Shown: positions 1 to 8,314, counted from the first letter of the stretch. The stretch: DNA of 52,064 bases from an uncultured bacterium (GCA_947651225.1 CANSYK010000019.1:1-52064); one strand, 5' to 3'. Notes: generated from the letters alone by a model not told the origin. Program-made: numbers and translations.

Positions 1-52
1 TATCCGGCGCTGTAAACGAAGCAAAACGCAAGCGTTTTTTTCGTTTACTATA
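1..52. repeat. 52-bp hairpin repeat, copy A
   Basis: This stretch recurs as its reverse complement at 4871-4922 with a single mismatch. Each copy is itself a hairpin: GTAAACG pairs with CGTTTAC, with an inner AAAACGC/GCGTTTT arm and a two-base loop (here 12-48). It lies directly upstream of the kinase gene and continues off the left edge of the window, so its full length is unknown. Confidence 0.8.
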
Positions 53-77
53 TAAAAGCTAACAAAGAGGGAATACT

Positions 78-1898
78 ATGACCAGACATTTTCTTTATCG
101 TTATTTTTCAAAAAACCGTATGAAACACCAGTTAATCACCTTATTTATCTGTTCTATTCTTATTCCGGTTTTTATTATCGGAAATATACTGGGAATTCTT
201 ACTTACCGACGGACTACTTCCCACTATGAAGAGCTGTCCCGCTCGCAGGTAAAACTGGCACATTCTACAATTGTATCCACCTCCATATACCTGCATGCCA
301 TTTATGAAACGGTACTCAATAACGCAGAACTCCAGGAACTATTATGTACTGATGACCCTGATTTTGATTCTATGGAAGCCTCTGCAAAATTGACTGATTT
401 ACTGAACAAAACTTTATCAAATACCGCTATGCTTTCTACGCTCAAAATATACGTACCTGCAAATTTGATACAAAATACAGAACCAAACAACTATATAGCG
501 CCATTCACTAAGGAACTGGAAGAAACACCCTGGTACCAAAAATCCAGGAAAATTTCTGGAAACTTCTGGATCAGCGATATCCAAACAGGCCAGAATGATA
601 TGGATTACTGGGAACTTCACTATTGCTGCCGCATCCCGGTTCCCAGGAAAAATACCTATGCTGTATTAATAATGTCTGTTTCAAACGACTATATCCGCAA
701 TCTGATATCTAATAAAAATTATCAGATCTACATCAATGTGAAGGAGGAACCTGTATTTATAAGCTCTGACCGCCAATATGCCGGCAAAAAATTTCCTTTG
801 GATATCGAAAAAGAAGAACAGTATCTGAAAACGGGATTTTTTATGCTATTTGGCGAAAAAACAATTGGTTCTTTTGCAACGGTCAATCTGTACCACTCTT
901 CGGACAAATTGCATATTTTCGTAGCAGATGCTAATGCTGTCGGTATTACACGCCAGTTGCTTATCCTCTTTGTCACCATCATGCTTCTTGCCCTGCTGAT
1001 CTCTGTAGTCATCATTTTTTTATACGCCAATTATTTTAGCGGACGTATCAATACACTTAGGATTGCTATGTCCAAGGTAAGCAATAATGATTACAAAATT
1101 GTAGACAATATCCAGGGGGATGATGAACTTACTGCGACCTTCCATGATATGAAGACCATGGTAGAAAAGTTGAAAATGGCAGAAGCACAGATTTATCAGG
1201 CACAGATACGGGAGCAGATGATTGAAAATCAGCAGCAGCAAATGAAACTGAAACTTTTAGCAAACCAGATTAATCCACATTTTCTGTATAATACACTGGA
1301 AACCATCCGCATGAAGGCTTTCGTAGATGGGAATAAAGAAATTTCCAGAGCAATTAAACTTTTAAGTAAATCCATGCGCTATGTACTCGACAATACCCGA
1401 ACCTCCTCCACTACATTGGATAAAGAACTGGATTATATCGCCACCTATATGGCAATTATGAAACTGCGTTTCGGCTCCCGCATTAATTATGACCTTCGCA
1501 TTGATGAGCGCATTACACCATCTGATTACCGGTTACTGCCACTCCTGCTGCAGCCGGTTATTGAAAACGCTATCTCCCACGGCCTTACAGATCTGGATGA
1601 GAATGGACGCATTATTCTTAAAATATCCCTCTCCAGAGATGGGAGGAAACTAAATGCCCATGTTTTCGATAATGGCATTGGAATGTCAAAAGAAAAGCTG
1701 TCAGAGGTAACTGCCCATCTTAACACACCAGTGAAAAATTCCGAACATGGAATAGGGCTTTACAACATAAACAACCGTATCCATCTCTTTTATGGACCGG
1801 AATATGGCATTCTGATCAGAAGCAAAGAACACTGGGGAACCTGTGTTACTTTAACACTTCCATTATACAGTGTTTTGCCAAAAGCTGATCCCCCTTGA
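78..1898 (+). CDS. YesM-type membrane sensor histidine kinase
   Basis: A 606-residue two-component sensor kinase of the YesM/LytS-like class. A short cytoplasmic N-terminus is followed by a membrane helix (about 19-41), a large extracytoplasmic sensor region to about 290, a second helix (about 292-316), a HAMP region, then the His_kinase motif NPHFLYNTLE with the phospho-acceptor at His401. The HATPase part shows NAISHGL, DNGIGM and GIGLYNI. The start follows AAAGAGGG. Kinases of this class normally pair with an AraC-type (YesN) regulator and control sugar-uptake ABC systems. No regulator lies downstream, so the partner is probably left of the window. The converging gene is a broken solute-binding protein, consistent with a decayed uptake locus. 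Confidence 0.9.
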   Translation: MTRHFLYRYFSKNRMKHQLITLFICSILIPVFIIGNILGILTYRRTTSHYEELSRSQVKLAHSTIVSTSIYLHAIYETVLNNAELQELLCTDDPDFDSMEASAKLTDLLNKTLSNTAMLSTLKIYVPANLIQNTEPNNYIAPFTKELEETPWYQKSRKISGNFWISDIQTGQNDMDYWELHYCCRIPVPRKNTYAVLIMSVSNDYIRNLISNKNYQIYINVKEEPVFISSDRQYAGKKFPLDIEKEEQYLKTGFFMLFGEKTIGSFATVNLYHSSDKLHIFVADANAVGITRQLLILFVTIMLLALLISVVIIFLYANYFSGRINTLRIAMSKVSNNDYKIVDNIQGDDELTATFHDMKTMVEKLKMAEAQIYQAQIREQMIENQQQQMKLKLLANQINPHFLYNTLETIRMKAFVDGNKEISRAIKLLSKSMRYVLDNTRTSSTTLDKELDYIATYMAIMKLRFGSRINYDLRIDERITPSDYRLLPLLLQPVIENAISHGLTDLDENGRIILKISLSRDGRKLNAHVFDNGIGMSKEKLSEVTAHLNTPVKNSEHGIGLYNINNRIHLFYGPEYGILIRSKEHWGTCVTLTLPLYSVLPKADPP

Positions 1899-1916
1899 AC
1901 AACAGAGTAGCAAAAA

Positions 1917-1936
1917 GGAATTTTCAAACACACTCT
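1917..1936. repeat. Right terminus of TA-flanked small repeat (family 1)
   Basis: AATTTTCAAACACACTC followed by TA matches, with one change, the right terminal inverted repeat of the full element at 27186-27366. No left terminus is seen here. The flanking TAG is the stop codon, read on the minus strand, of the neighbouring pseudogene's last reading frame. Confidence 0.6.
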
Positions 1937-3229
1937 AGGAAGCAGCGGCAGCTCTTGCTGATGTTTGTTTTTTTGCATTGATTAAATCCACATGATACAC
2001 GTCGCCATATCCCAATCCATTAAGCGTACTCTGCAGCTCCATTAGCAGCCTATCAAATTCTTTTCCTGGCGCAAATACCATTCTCCAGGAATAATTGATA
2101 ACCATTGTTTTACACTGCCCACGCACCGTTGTGATATTTGCATCCTCATCTGCTGTCGAATAATTTGCACCAGGAGCAACCAGAAGCATGTTATGTTTCT
2201 TAAGATACTCCATCGCTGTGTCTGCTCCCATGTAAGCCCCATAGGGCCTGCTGCGCCGTTTGCCTGCCCGTTCATCTCAACGCCTTCTGGTGAATACAGC
2301 CAGTCGATAAAATCCGCAATCCTCTGTGGATCTTCTGCTTCAGAGCCGATTGCAATAATATTTGTAGGATCTCCATCTGGAAAGCATCCAAAAGAAAATA
2401 TCTGCATATCTTTTACAGGCGCCATCTTAAATCCCTTGCCCGCAACCAGATTCTCAGCAGTATGAAACATGCTTTGCCCAACCCACGGCCATGGACTATA
2501 GAGAACCTTTCCCTTCTGATACTTCAACAGCCAGGCATCATAACTCTGTGAAAAAGATTCTGGATCTACCAGCCCTCTGGAATTCGCTTCGTTGAAAAAT
2601 CGAAGTACTTTAATATAGAAAGAATCACTCTCTATGATATCCTGATAATCTGAACCATCCGCTTTAGCCAGTACAAACCCCTGCTCATCATATCCATACA
2701 TACAGACTATCTGTTTTGCGTTGTTCATCATATTATAATCCCAGTTTCCAAACAAAGAAAAGGCATAGATGCCTTCTGCTTCGACTAATTCATTCGTTTT
2801 CACTACTGCATTCCCATATTTTTTCATGATATCTTTATTCTTTATTAATTCCGTGCAATCCATAATCAGTCCAGATTTTGCCAGCTCATTGAACTTGCCG
2901 TTTGAACTATTGATTAAAATCAGGTCTCCAAGGTTGCCTGTTGCCGCACGGGTCTGATAGAGCGTATCCCCTCCGCCTCTCACATTCGGCGCAATAATGT
3001 TAAGTTCCATATTAAACCGGTCTTTCACTACTTTGGCAAACCAACCGCTCTGGATTCCCTGGTAGTTCGCAAATTCATCATATACATCTACTGTAATAAA
3101 TTCTTTATAATTTTTCTTCTCTGAACCGCCGTCTCCCAATTCCCCGGTCTCTCTGCCGCATCCTGCTGCTTGTAGTACAAACAGCGCCATATAGAACAAT
3201 ATGCAAATCACTTTCTTTTTCATTTTCAT
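1935..3229 (-). pseudogene. Decayed ABC extracellular solute-binding lipoprotein (sugar type)
   Basis: The intact 5' part encodes a lipoprotein signal with a Cys after LQAAG, then a family-1-like sugar-binding protein (WDYNMMNNAKQ, YSPWPWVGQSMF, IADFIDWLYSPEG). Near 2235 the frame is lost: the upstream frame runs on into unrelated residues, while the true C-terminus (MGADTAMEYLKKHN to the stop at 1935) is in another frame. Compared with family proteins as I remember them (around 550 residues), about 70 residues also seem to be missing near 'EAEGIYAF/SLFGNW', and a block after 'GPMGLTWE'. So this looks like internal deletions rather than one sequencing slip. The permeases and other partners are absent here. 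Deletion sizes are inferred, not measured. Confidence 0.8.
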
Positions 3230-3361
3230 AGCCTCTTTCCCTCAATCTATCTTTATTGTCCAAGCGCACTGTATATCGTATACATAATAAAATTTATAGT
3301 TATTGTAACACGAAAACTATAGATTTTCCATTACTAACATTGTTATTATTGGTTACTTCAC

Positions 3362-3457
3362 GGCTATTCAAAACATCATGCGAAAAACCATCCGGCTATG
3401 CCGTCTGGCGCTGCAAAACCAGCAGCTTTTGTTTTTCTTATGATGTTTAGAACAGCC
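3362..3457. repeat. Small dispersed repeat (family 3), copy A
   Basis: About 96 bp with inverted ends: AAACATCATGCGAAAAAC near the left end and the near complement GTTTTTCTTATGATGTTT at the right. A closely similar sequence, including CTATGCCGTCTGGCGCTG, occurs at 23886-23966. It carries no coding capacity. Confidence 0.75.
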
Positions 3458-3463
3458 TACACG

Positions 3464-3530
3464 CTGATTTTAGAAAATAATCACCCTCTTACGTGCAAGC
3501 ACGACGAGTTTGACTATTTTCTAAAATCAG
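3464..3530. repeat. Long perfect inverted repeat
   Basis: CTGATTTTAGAAAATA (3464-3479) is perfectly complementary to 3515-3530, a 16-bp stem with a 35-base loop. The sequence after it (AATCAGCCGTGAATA) recurs near 37970-37985, so this is probably another mobile or palindromic repeat rather than a terminator for a particular gene. With the family 3 copy it fills much of the 3230-3582 gap, where I see no gene. Confidence 0.7.
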
Positions 3531-3582
3531 CCGTGAATAGTAACAATAATAACAAATAAATAAAAAAAATCTAAAAAAACAC

Positions 3583-3611
3583 TTGCATTATTTTTATTTC
3601 TTTGTTATAAT
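3583..3611 (+). promoter_or_regulatory. Promoter of tRNA-Lys
   Basis: TTGCAT (-35) and TATAAT (-10) are separated by exactly 17 bases, about 31 bases upstream of the tRNA 5' end. Confidence 0.8.
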
Positions 3612-3642
3612 AGCTTCGTTGTCAAAAAATGACAACGGTTGA

Positions 3643-3715
3643 GCGCGATTAGCTCAGCTGGCAGAGCACCTGACTCTTAATCAGGGTGTCCAGGGTTCGA
3701 ACCCCTGATCGCGCA
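3643..3715 (+). tRNA. tRNA-Lys (anticodon CTT)
   Basis: A complete cloverleaf: acceptor GCGCGAT/ATCGCGC, D arm, anticodon loop CTCTTAA giving CTT (reads AAG), T loop GGTTCGAACCC, discriminator A. The 3' CCA is not encoded. Confidence 0.96.
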
Positions 3716-3717
3716 TT

Positions 3718-3766
3718 AAAGTCCTTGTTTGGCAGTTAAACTGTTGGGTAAGGGCTTTATTTTTTA
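3718..3766 (+). terminator. Rho-independent terminator after tRNA-Lys
   Basis: AAAGTCCTT pairs with AAGGGCTTT around a loop that itself holds CAGTTAAACTG, followed by a T-rich tail (ATTTTTTAT). It may also serve the converging dehydrogenase gene. Confidence 0.75.
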
Positions 3767-3767
3767 T

Positions 3768-4544
3768 CTAATCTCTTTTTAAAACAGCCACCGCTTTTGA
3801 TTTCATTTTAACAGGTATCAAACGAAGAAGGCGGTTGAAAATCCCTGGCACAATAATCTCCCGATTCTTCATTAATCCATTATATGCGATATGTGCCACC
3901 CGATCTGGTGACATTGCCCAAAATGGCGTTTTCTTACCTGCCCTTCGAAAGAAATTCGTATGGGTTGTTCCTGGATACAATGTACATACCTGTATGCCCT
4001 TTCTTGCCGCCTCACTACGGATTGCCCGGCTATAACTTGCCACATATGCCTTGCTGGCATAATATGCGGCTGTATATGGTCCTGGCTGAAAGGCACCTAC
4101 AGAAGCCACATTTAAAATCTTTCCGCCGCCCTTTTGATACATTTCACGCAAAAATACAGTGCATAACTGTGTAACAGCCTGTATATTCACCTGAAGCATC
4201 TGGTTAAGTTTTTCTGCATCATTTGTCACTGCTTCTCCTATCAGTCCCACCCCGGCATTATTTACTAAAATATCAACCGAAACCTTTTTCTTCTTTAACT
4301 GTTGATTTATTTTCTGTGCAGCATCTGGCATACTTAAATCCTGGCAGATTGTCACTATCCCATTTTTCCCTCCCTGCATAAATTGCAGCAATTTTACTTC
4401 CGTCTGGTACAATCTTTCCTTAGAAGGCGAAACTAGAATCAAATCATATCCTTCTTTTCCAAAGCATTTCGCAAGCGCAAAACCAATTCCGCTTGTCGCA
4501 CCTGTGATTAAAACTGTCTTTCTTTTCTTCATAATTTTCACCAA
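3768..4544 (-). CDS. Short-chain dehydrogenase/reductase
   Basis: A 258-residue classical SDR, an NAD(P)-dependent oxidoreductase of unknown substrate. The Rossmann motif TGATSGIG lies near residues 14-21, LVNNAGVG near 95, the catalytic Ser region NVASVG near 147, and Tyr/Lys in YYASK near 160. It therefore has a complete Ser-Tyr-Lys triad and normal family length. Two starts are possible: GTG at 4544 or ATG at 4532 (MKKRKTVLITG); the ribosome site is weak for either. It stands alone between tRNA-Lys and a repeat-rich gap, so context does not suggest a substrate. Confidence 0.9.
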   Translation of the reverse strand: MVKIMKKRKTVLITGATSGIGFALAKCFGKEGYDLILVSPSKERLYQTEVKLLQFMQGGKNGIVTICQDLSMPDAAQKINQQLKKKKVSVDILVNNAGVGLIGEAVTNDAEKLNQMLQVNIQAVTQLCTVFLREMYQKGGGKILNVASVGAFQPGPYTAAYYASKAYVASYSRAIRSEAARKGIQVCTLYPGTTHTNFFRRAGKKTPFWAMSPDRVAHIAYNGLMKNREIIVPGIFNRLLRLIPVKMKSKAVAVLKRD

Positions 4545-4634
4545 GCCTCAAGCGAAGACGCTTGCATTTTATCCTTCCTTCTTTTTTTCTTTTCCCTCTC
4601 TACATAATCTTTCCTGCCTGCCAAATACACTCTA

Positions 4635-4712
4635 GAGCGTGTTTGAAAATTGCTTTTTTTGACTAAATGGGGGCAAATATTGCACAAAGCATAGAGTGCA
4701 GATTGTGAACCA
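4635..4712. repeat. Partial family 1 repeat
   Basis: It starts TA-GAGCGTGTTTGAAAATTGC and continues with internal sequence (TGACTAAAT..., GCACAAAGCATAGAGTGCAG) matching the full element at 27186-27366, but the right terminus is missing. Between here and 4870 I see nothing coding. Confidence 0.75.
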
Positions 4713-4870
4713 CCATTCATAGCAATTTACAGTCACCTGTTTTACTGTTTCTCCATAAGATATTATACCAGATCCTATTAAAAACAGCGATATTATAACG
4801 GTTTCCAGTCGATTTTTTTTAAATATCAGAAGCAAAACATTCTGATATTCCCAAAAGCCATTGTAAATAA

Positions 4871-4922
4871 TATAGTAAACGAAAAAAACGCTTGCATTTT
4901 GCTTCGTTTACAGCGCCGGATA
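4871..4922. repeat. 52-bp hairpin repeat, copy B
   Basis: Reverse complement of bases 1-52 with one mismatch. The two copies bracket the kinase, broken transporter gene, tRNA-Lys and dehydrogenase as an inverted pair about 4.9 kb apart. Confidence 0.85.
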
Positions 4923-5006
4923 CACGCTGCAAAGCAGCATAACTTCCTATGTGTATCCGTGTGCATCCATTATAGTTAACGCATGTATTTTATGCGTTTA
5001 CTATAA
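4918..5006. other. Run of stem-loops upstream of a small gene
   Basis: Directly after repeat copy B come GGATACA...TGTGTATCC (4918-4959, with inner GCTGC-AAA-GCAGC) and TTATAGTTAACGCAT / ATGCGTTTACTATAA (4970-4984 / 4992-5006, one mismatch, seven-base loop). With copy B this makes three consecutive hairpins ending about 20 bases before the ribosome site at about 5021-5027. TATAAT at 5002-5007 could be a -10 box embedded in the last stem. Confidence 0.55.
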
Positions 5007-5036
5007 TATAAAATCAACAAAAAGGAGATAACACCT

Positions 5037-5195
5037 ATGTCCAGATGCCCCAATAAGCTCGCCCGCCGCCTGCAATGCAACATCCCCCTGAACCGAAAAG
5101 CTCTCTGCTTAAAGCGTTCCTGGGATGAAGTCTCTGCCATATTAGACAAAGCCTGTGCCAAAAAATGCCCTTCCGAAAAGAAAAAACATCATTAA
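5037..5195 (+). CDS. 52-residue basic Cys-containing small protein
   Basis: An ATG after AAAGGAGATAACACCT (strong site, good spacing) opens 52 codons ending in TAA. The product begins MSRCPNKLARRLQCNIPL and ends in a Lys/His-rich tail (EKKKHH). It has five Cys (4, 14, 24, 40, 44), many Lys/Arg, no signal peptide and no membrane segment. I do not recognise a family. The Cys spacing (about ten residues apart, then CAKKC) could bind a metal, but that is a guess. It is preceded by three stem-loops and followed by a short family 1 repeat. Whether it is expressed cannot be judged here. Confidence 0.55.
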   Translation: MSRCPNKLARRLQCNIPLNRKALCLKRSWDEVSAILDKACAKKCPSEKKKHH

Positions 5196-5248
5196 TTGAC
5201 TTTCGGCCTCCCTTTTGTTACTATTCACAGTTAGGATCTTGTCTGCCA

Positions 5249-5315
5249 GAGCATGTTTGAAAAATGCAGATTGTAAGGAACGGAACGTTCCTGGAATTAT
5301 TTTTCAAACACGCTC
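5249..5315. repeat. Short family 1 repeat (internally deleted)
   Basis: Both termini are present (GAGCATGTTTGAAAAATGC ... TTTTTCAAACACGCTC), but only 67 bp long. The interior (GCAGATTGTAAGGAACG, then CGTTCCTGGAAT) equals the right-hand third of the full copy at 27186-27366. It sits just upstream of the HAD gene's ribosome site. Confidence 0.85.
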
Positions 5316-5339
5316 TGGTTCTGAAAGAGGGGGTTTTCT

Positions 5340-6095
5340 ATGTTTCAGCCAAAACTTATTGTCACCGACTTAGACGGAACGGCATTGAAGAAAAACAAAA
5401 CAATATCCAAAGCCACAGCAGAAGCCTTTACCTGGTGCAAACGTAACAAAATTCCATCAGCAATCGCCACAGCTCGTTACATCGGCGGCGCCATGCCATA
5501 TGCAAAGGCACTGCATGCAGATTTCCAAATCCTTACTGATGGAACTTTGGTCTATGAAAACGGCTCTTTGATTTATTCAAACGCAATGGACATTTCAACC
5601 ACAAATGCTATCCTTTTAGAACTAAAAAAACGCAGCTATACTTCCCACATCACAATCTCCACCACAAAAGGAATATACCGTTATCCGGCAAACTCCCGAA
5701 ACCGCAACAGCGGATTTTGCTTCTCACTTGAAGAAAATTTCCCTTATCCCGGAAATAAAATGGTCGTAGAACTTCCAGAAGATTGCGTTGCAGAAGAAAT
5801 TGCAAAACAATGCCACTGCCGCCAGTTTCGTTACCGTGATGAAAACCGTTATGCTTTTTGCAGCAAAACCGCCAGCAAACTGGATGCCATTTTACAGATC
5901 ACACAAAAAATCGGAATTACCCTAAATGATGTACTTGCCTTTGGCGACGACCTCAATGACCTTGATATGATTATCCATTGTGGTTATGGCGTTGCTATGG
6001 GAAATGCACTGGAAGAGGTAAAAACTGCAGCAAATGAAGTTGCTGAAAGCAACGAAAATGATGGCGTTGCCAAAATCCTTTCCCGATATCTTTAA
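5340..6095 (+). CDS. Cof-type HAD hydrolase
   Basis: A 251-residue HAD-superfamily phosphatase of the Cof/YidA type (subclass IIB), probably acting on sugar phosphates or similar small phosphomonoesters. Motif I is TDLDGT (Asp nucleophile and general acid near residues 10 and 12). A C2-type cap fills the middle, and motif IV FGDDLNDLDMI lies near 200-210. Length is slightly short for the family (usually 260-290). The start follows AGAGGGGG. It converges with rplL and shares its terminator. No substrate can be assigned from context. Confidence 0.9.
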   Translation: MFQPKLIVTDLDGTALKKNKTISKATAEAFTWCKRNKIPSAIATARYIGGAMPYAKALHADFQILTDGTLVYENGSLIYSNAMDISTTNAILLELKKRSYTSHITISTTKGIYRYPANSRNRNSGFCFSLEENFPYPGNKMVVELPEDCVAEEIAKQCHCRQFRYRDENRYAFCSKTASKLDAILQITQKIGITLNDVLAFGDDLNDLDMIIHCGYGVAMGNALEEVKTAANEVAESNENDGVAKILSRYL

Positions 6096-6129
6096 AAATT
6101 TTCTCAGATCGCTGATTTTTTACATACTT

Positions 6130-6161
6130 AAAAAGGACACTGCCATGCAGCATCCTTTTTT
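6130..6161. terminator. Bidirectional terminator between HAD gene and rplL
   Basis: AAAAAGGA pairs with TCCTTTTT around an inner CTGC-CAT-GCAG stem, giving an A-run on one side and a T-run on the other, as expected for converging genes. Confidence 0.85.
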
Positions 6162-6186
6162 ATCTTTATAAATAGAGAAATATTTC

Positions 6187-6552
6187 TTATTTAAGGGTAA
6201 CCTTAGCGCCTTCGCCTTCCAGTTTAGTCTTAATCTCTTCTGCCTCATCTTTAGAAGCACCTTCTTTAACAACCTTAGGAGCGCCATCAACAACTTCCTT
6301 AGCTTCCTTCAGTCCCAAACCGGTTACTTCACGAACAACCTTAATTACTTTAACCTTGTTTGGTCCAACCTCGGTAAGTTCTACATCAAACTCATCCTTT
6401 TCAGCTGCTGCATCAGCTGCCCCGCCTGCTGCTGCTACAACAACACCTGCTGCTGCAGATACGCCAAACTCTTCTTCACAAGCCTTTACTAAATCATTTA
6501 ACTCTAACACTGTCATGCCTTTAATAGCATCAATAAATTCCTGAGTAGTCAT
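6187..6552 (-). CDS. rplL: 50S ribosomal protein L7/L12
   Basis: 121 residues, the normal length. The N-terminal dimerisation domain ([19 protein letters not shown]) is followed by the Ala/Gly-rich hinge (near 38-52) and the C-terminal factor-binding domain ([32 protein letters not shown]). It binds L10 as dimers to form the ribosomal stalk that recruits translation GTPases. GGAGG precedes the ATG. It is the second gene of the rplJ-rplL unit, transcribed from the L10 leader. No rpoB follows, unlike in many bacteria. Confidence 0.98.
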   Translation of the reverse strand: MTTQEFIDAIKGMTVLELNDLVKACEEEFGVSAAAGVVVAAAGGAADAAAEKDEFDVELTEVGPNKVKVIKVVREVTGLGLKEAKEVVDGAPKVVKEGASKDEAEEIKTKLEGEGAKVTLK

Positions 6553-6617
6553 TTTATTATACCTCCATATAAATTAATTAATCCTGCGCCCTTCTGTATC
6601 AGGGCTGTCAAACTGTA

Positions 6618-7118
6618 TTAAGCTTCTGCTGCACTATCACCCTTTTCCGCAATCTGATTAAGAACACGGGCAAGATTTGTAATAGGTGACTGCAAGGAAC
6701 CAAGCAGCTTGGAAATAAGTTCCTCTCTGGAAGGAATACTTGCAAGTGCCTTTACACCATCTACATCATAGAAATTGCCTTCTACAACAGCACCTTTGAA
6801 CTCCAGTGCCTCTGCTTCTTTCGCCATATTATTCAGAATTCTGATCGGCGCCGTAGCATCTTCCATGGAAATAGCAATTGAGGAAGGTCCATCCAACAAA
6901 TCATTTAACTGCGCAAAATCTGTCCCCTCAAATGCACGCTTCATCAAAGTGTTCTTGTACACCTTGTATTCACAGCCAGCTTCCCTGAGGTCTTTACGAA
7001 GTCTTGTATCCTGCTCTACCGTCAGTCCACGATAATCAACTAATACAACTGTTGCAGCACCGTCAACCTTAGACTTAATCTCGTCAACAATCGGCTGCTT
7101 TAACTCTACTTTTGCCAT
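6618..7118 (-). CDS. rplJ: 50S ribosomal protein L10
   Basis: 166 residues from ATG at 7118 (MAKVELKQPIVDEIKSKV), chosen because AAGGAG lies just upstream; a longer reading from 7160 would run into the leader RNA. L10 anchors L7/L12 dimers to 23S rRNA and is the autogenous repressor of this operon. Family landmarks include VVLVDYRGLTVEQ, YKVYKNTLMKRA and the C-terminal helix that binds L12. It is followed by rplL after a 65-base gap. Confidence 0.98.
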   Translation of the reverse strand: MAKVELKQPIVDEIKSKVDGAATVVLVDYRGLTVEQDTRLRKDLREAGCEYKVYKNTLMKRAFEGTDFAQLNDLLDGPSSIAISMEDATAPIRILNNMAKEAEALEFKGAVVEGNFYDVDGVKALASIPSREELISKLLGSLQSPITNLARVLNQIAEKGDSAAEA

Positions 7119-7305
7119 GAGTGAAATCTCCTTTCCTGGGTTGTCCCCATAATCTTTCACTGCTCGTATTAGAAAACCTCCCTGTCCGTAAACAGGGAGG
7201 TGTAAGATTCATACATTCATTCCATCTTCCTCGGCAGGCGATTCTTCTTACGCCGGTTCACCGGCACCTGCTGTCTACGGCAGTGTGTTCTGCTTTTGCA
7301 AAACC
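7119..7305 (-). promoter_or_regulatory. L10 leader RNA
   Basis: The untranslated leader of rplJ has the recognisable L10-leader blocks on the minus strand: ACTGCCGTAGACAGCAGGTGCC-like sequence near 7268-7290, GGCGTAAGAAG, and CCTGCCGAGGAAG. It ends in the strong hairpin CCTCCCTGT/ACAGGGAGG (7177-7200) followed by TTTTCT, an attenuator. By family knowledge the L10(L12)4 complex binds the leader and favours termination when in excess. Confidence 0.88.
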
Positions 7306-7311
7306 TCTAGT

Positions 7312-7340
7312 AGAGTAACATAATACCACACTGATGTCAA
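7312..7340 (-). promoter_or_regulatory. Promoter of rplJ-rplL
   Basis: On the minus strand TTGACA (7340-7335) and TACTCT (7317-7312) are 17 bases apart, just upstream of the L10 leader. Confidence 0.7.
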
Positions 7341-7351
7341 GTATTTTTTCA

Positions 7352-8314
7352 TTATTTCAGACACAAGCCGCAGGCTGAATATCCCTGACTTTCCAGTGTT
7401 TCTTTTGTCTCTGTAACAGTCTTCTTATTTTCCTTGTTCATATCTTTTACACCAGAACAAGAAGGCAGATGAAATTTCTTTGTATTCGTATTTAGAATAT
7501 ATTTCTTTACTTTATTATCCGCAGCACTTTCTGTTTTTTTATCTTTTGCGCCCCCTGTCGGCTTTGCAGCCTTCTTTACAGCGCTTCCTTCCAGATGGCT
7601 TTCCCCTGTCTCATAATCAATCTCTATGCCAGGCTGGTTATTGTAGACAAAAACATCAAAACAAACGCCTTCTCCTTTGTCCTCTACAGAATATGCCTCC
7701 ATACGGACACCCTTGGCAACCAGGTCATCTCCGTCATAGACTGGAGTAACACGATATAGAACATGATGATCTGTCTTTTTAACATACTCTGCCACTTCAT
7801 TTTCAAAGGGGAGCATTCCTTCCACATTCATATAACGAGTACCAGTAATCAGATTTTTTTCATTTGCATTTTCTCCGGCAAGCTGAAAACCAATCAAATG
7901 ACAGCGGTTATAGAGATATTTCCCTTCCACTCCCTGATATTTTACATTATGCCAGCCTGAGGGGTGTACTGCGCTGATTTTTCCTCGCTTTTCTGTTGGC
8001 ATAATATTCTGCCCGATATTTGCATATGCCACTCCACAGCGTCCAAGCGAATCTAATGCACTATACTCCTCAAAAGATTCTTCTGTCAAATCCTTTTTAT
8101 CAAAATCGGGGACATTATCTCCGATAACTACATATGCTTCTTCTGAAAATTCAGGAATATCCTCTAAACTGTCTGTAATTTCTGTAACGTTTCCCTGTCC
8201 ATCCTGCCCAGATTTTTGTTCCTGCAGAACCTCTTCTATCGAGCATCCGCAAAAACAGAGACTTAAAATAAAAAGAAGAGATAAGAAAACCTTTTTGAAT
8301 CTATTCACCTGCAT
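7352..8314 (-). CDS. Secreted DNA/RNA non-specific endonuclease, lipoprotein
   Basis: 320 residues from ATG at 8314 (MQVNRFKKVF), chosen for the GGAG site; two upstream starts are worse placed. A lipoprotein signal ends at CFCGC. The nuclease core (YNRCHLIGFQLAGENANEKN, then LITGTRYMN) matches the DNA-entry nuclease (EndA/NucA-like) family, with NRCH where classical members have DRGH; the catalytic His is kept. After a Lys/Ala-rich linker a C-terminal module (KKFHLPSCSGVKDM ... YSACGLC) carries one His and three Cys and may bind metal. A likely role is degradation of extracellular DNA for nutrients, or DNA uptake. Confidence 0.85.
   Translation of the reverse strand: MQVNRFKKVFLSLLFILSLCFCGCSIEEVLQEQKSGQDGQGNVTEITDSLEDIPEFSEEAYVVIGDNVPDFDKKDLTEESFEEYSALDSLGRCGVAYANIGQNIMPTEKRGKISAVHPSGWHNVKYQGVEGKYLYNRCHLIGFQLAGENANEKNLITGTRYMNVEGMLPFENEVAEYVKKTDHHVLYRVTPVYDGDDLVAKGVRMEAYSVEDKGEGVCFDVFVYNNQPGIEIDYETGESHLEGSAVKKAAKPTGGAKDKKTESAADNKVKKYILNTNTKKFHLPSCSGVKDMNKENKKTVTETKETLESQGYSACGLCLK

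Noticed and set aside
1935-2231. Separate 98-residue gene
   Set aside because: It is the displaced C-terminus of the solute-binding pseudogene; it has no ribosome site and no signal peptide.
2193-2465. Open frame opposite the solute-binding gene
   Set aside because: It lies wholly within the decayed lipoprotein gene on the other strand, with no ribosome site and no recognisable product.
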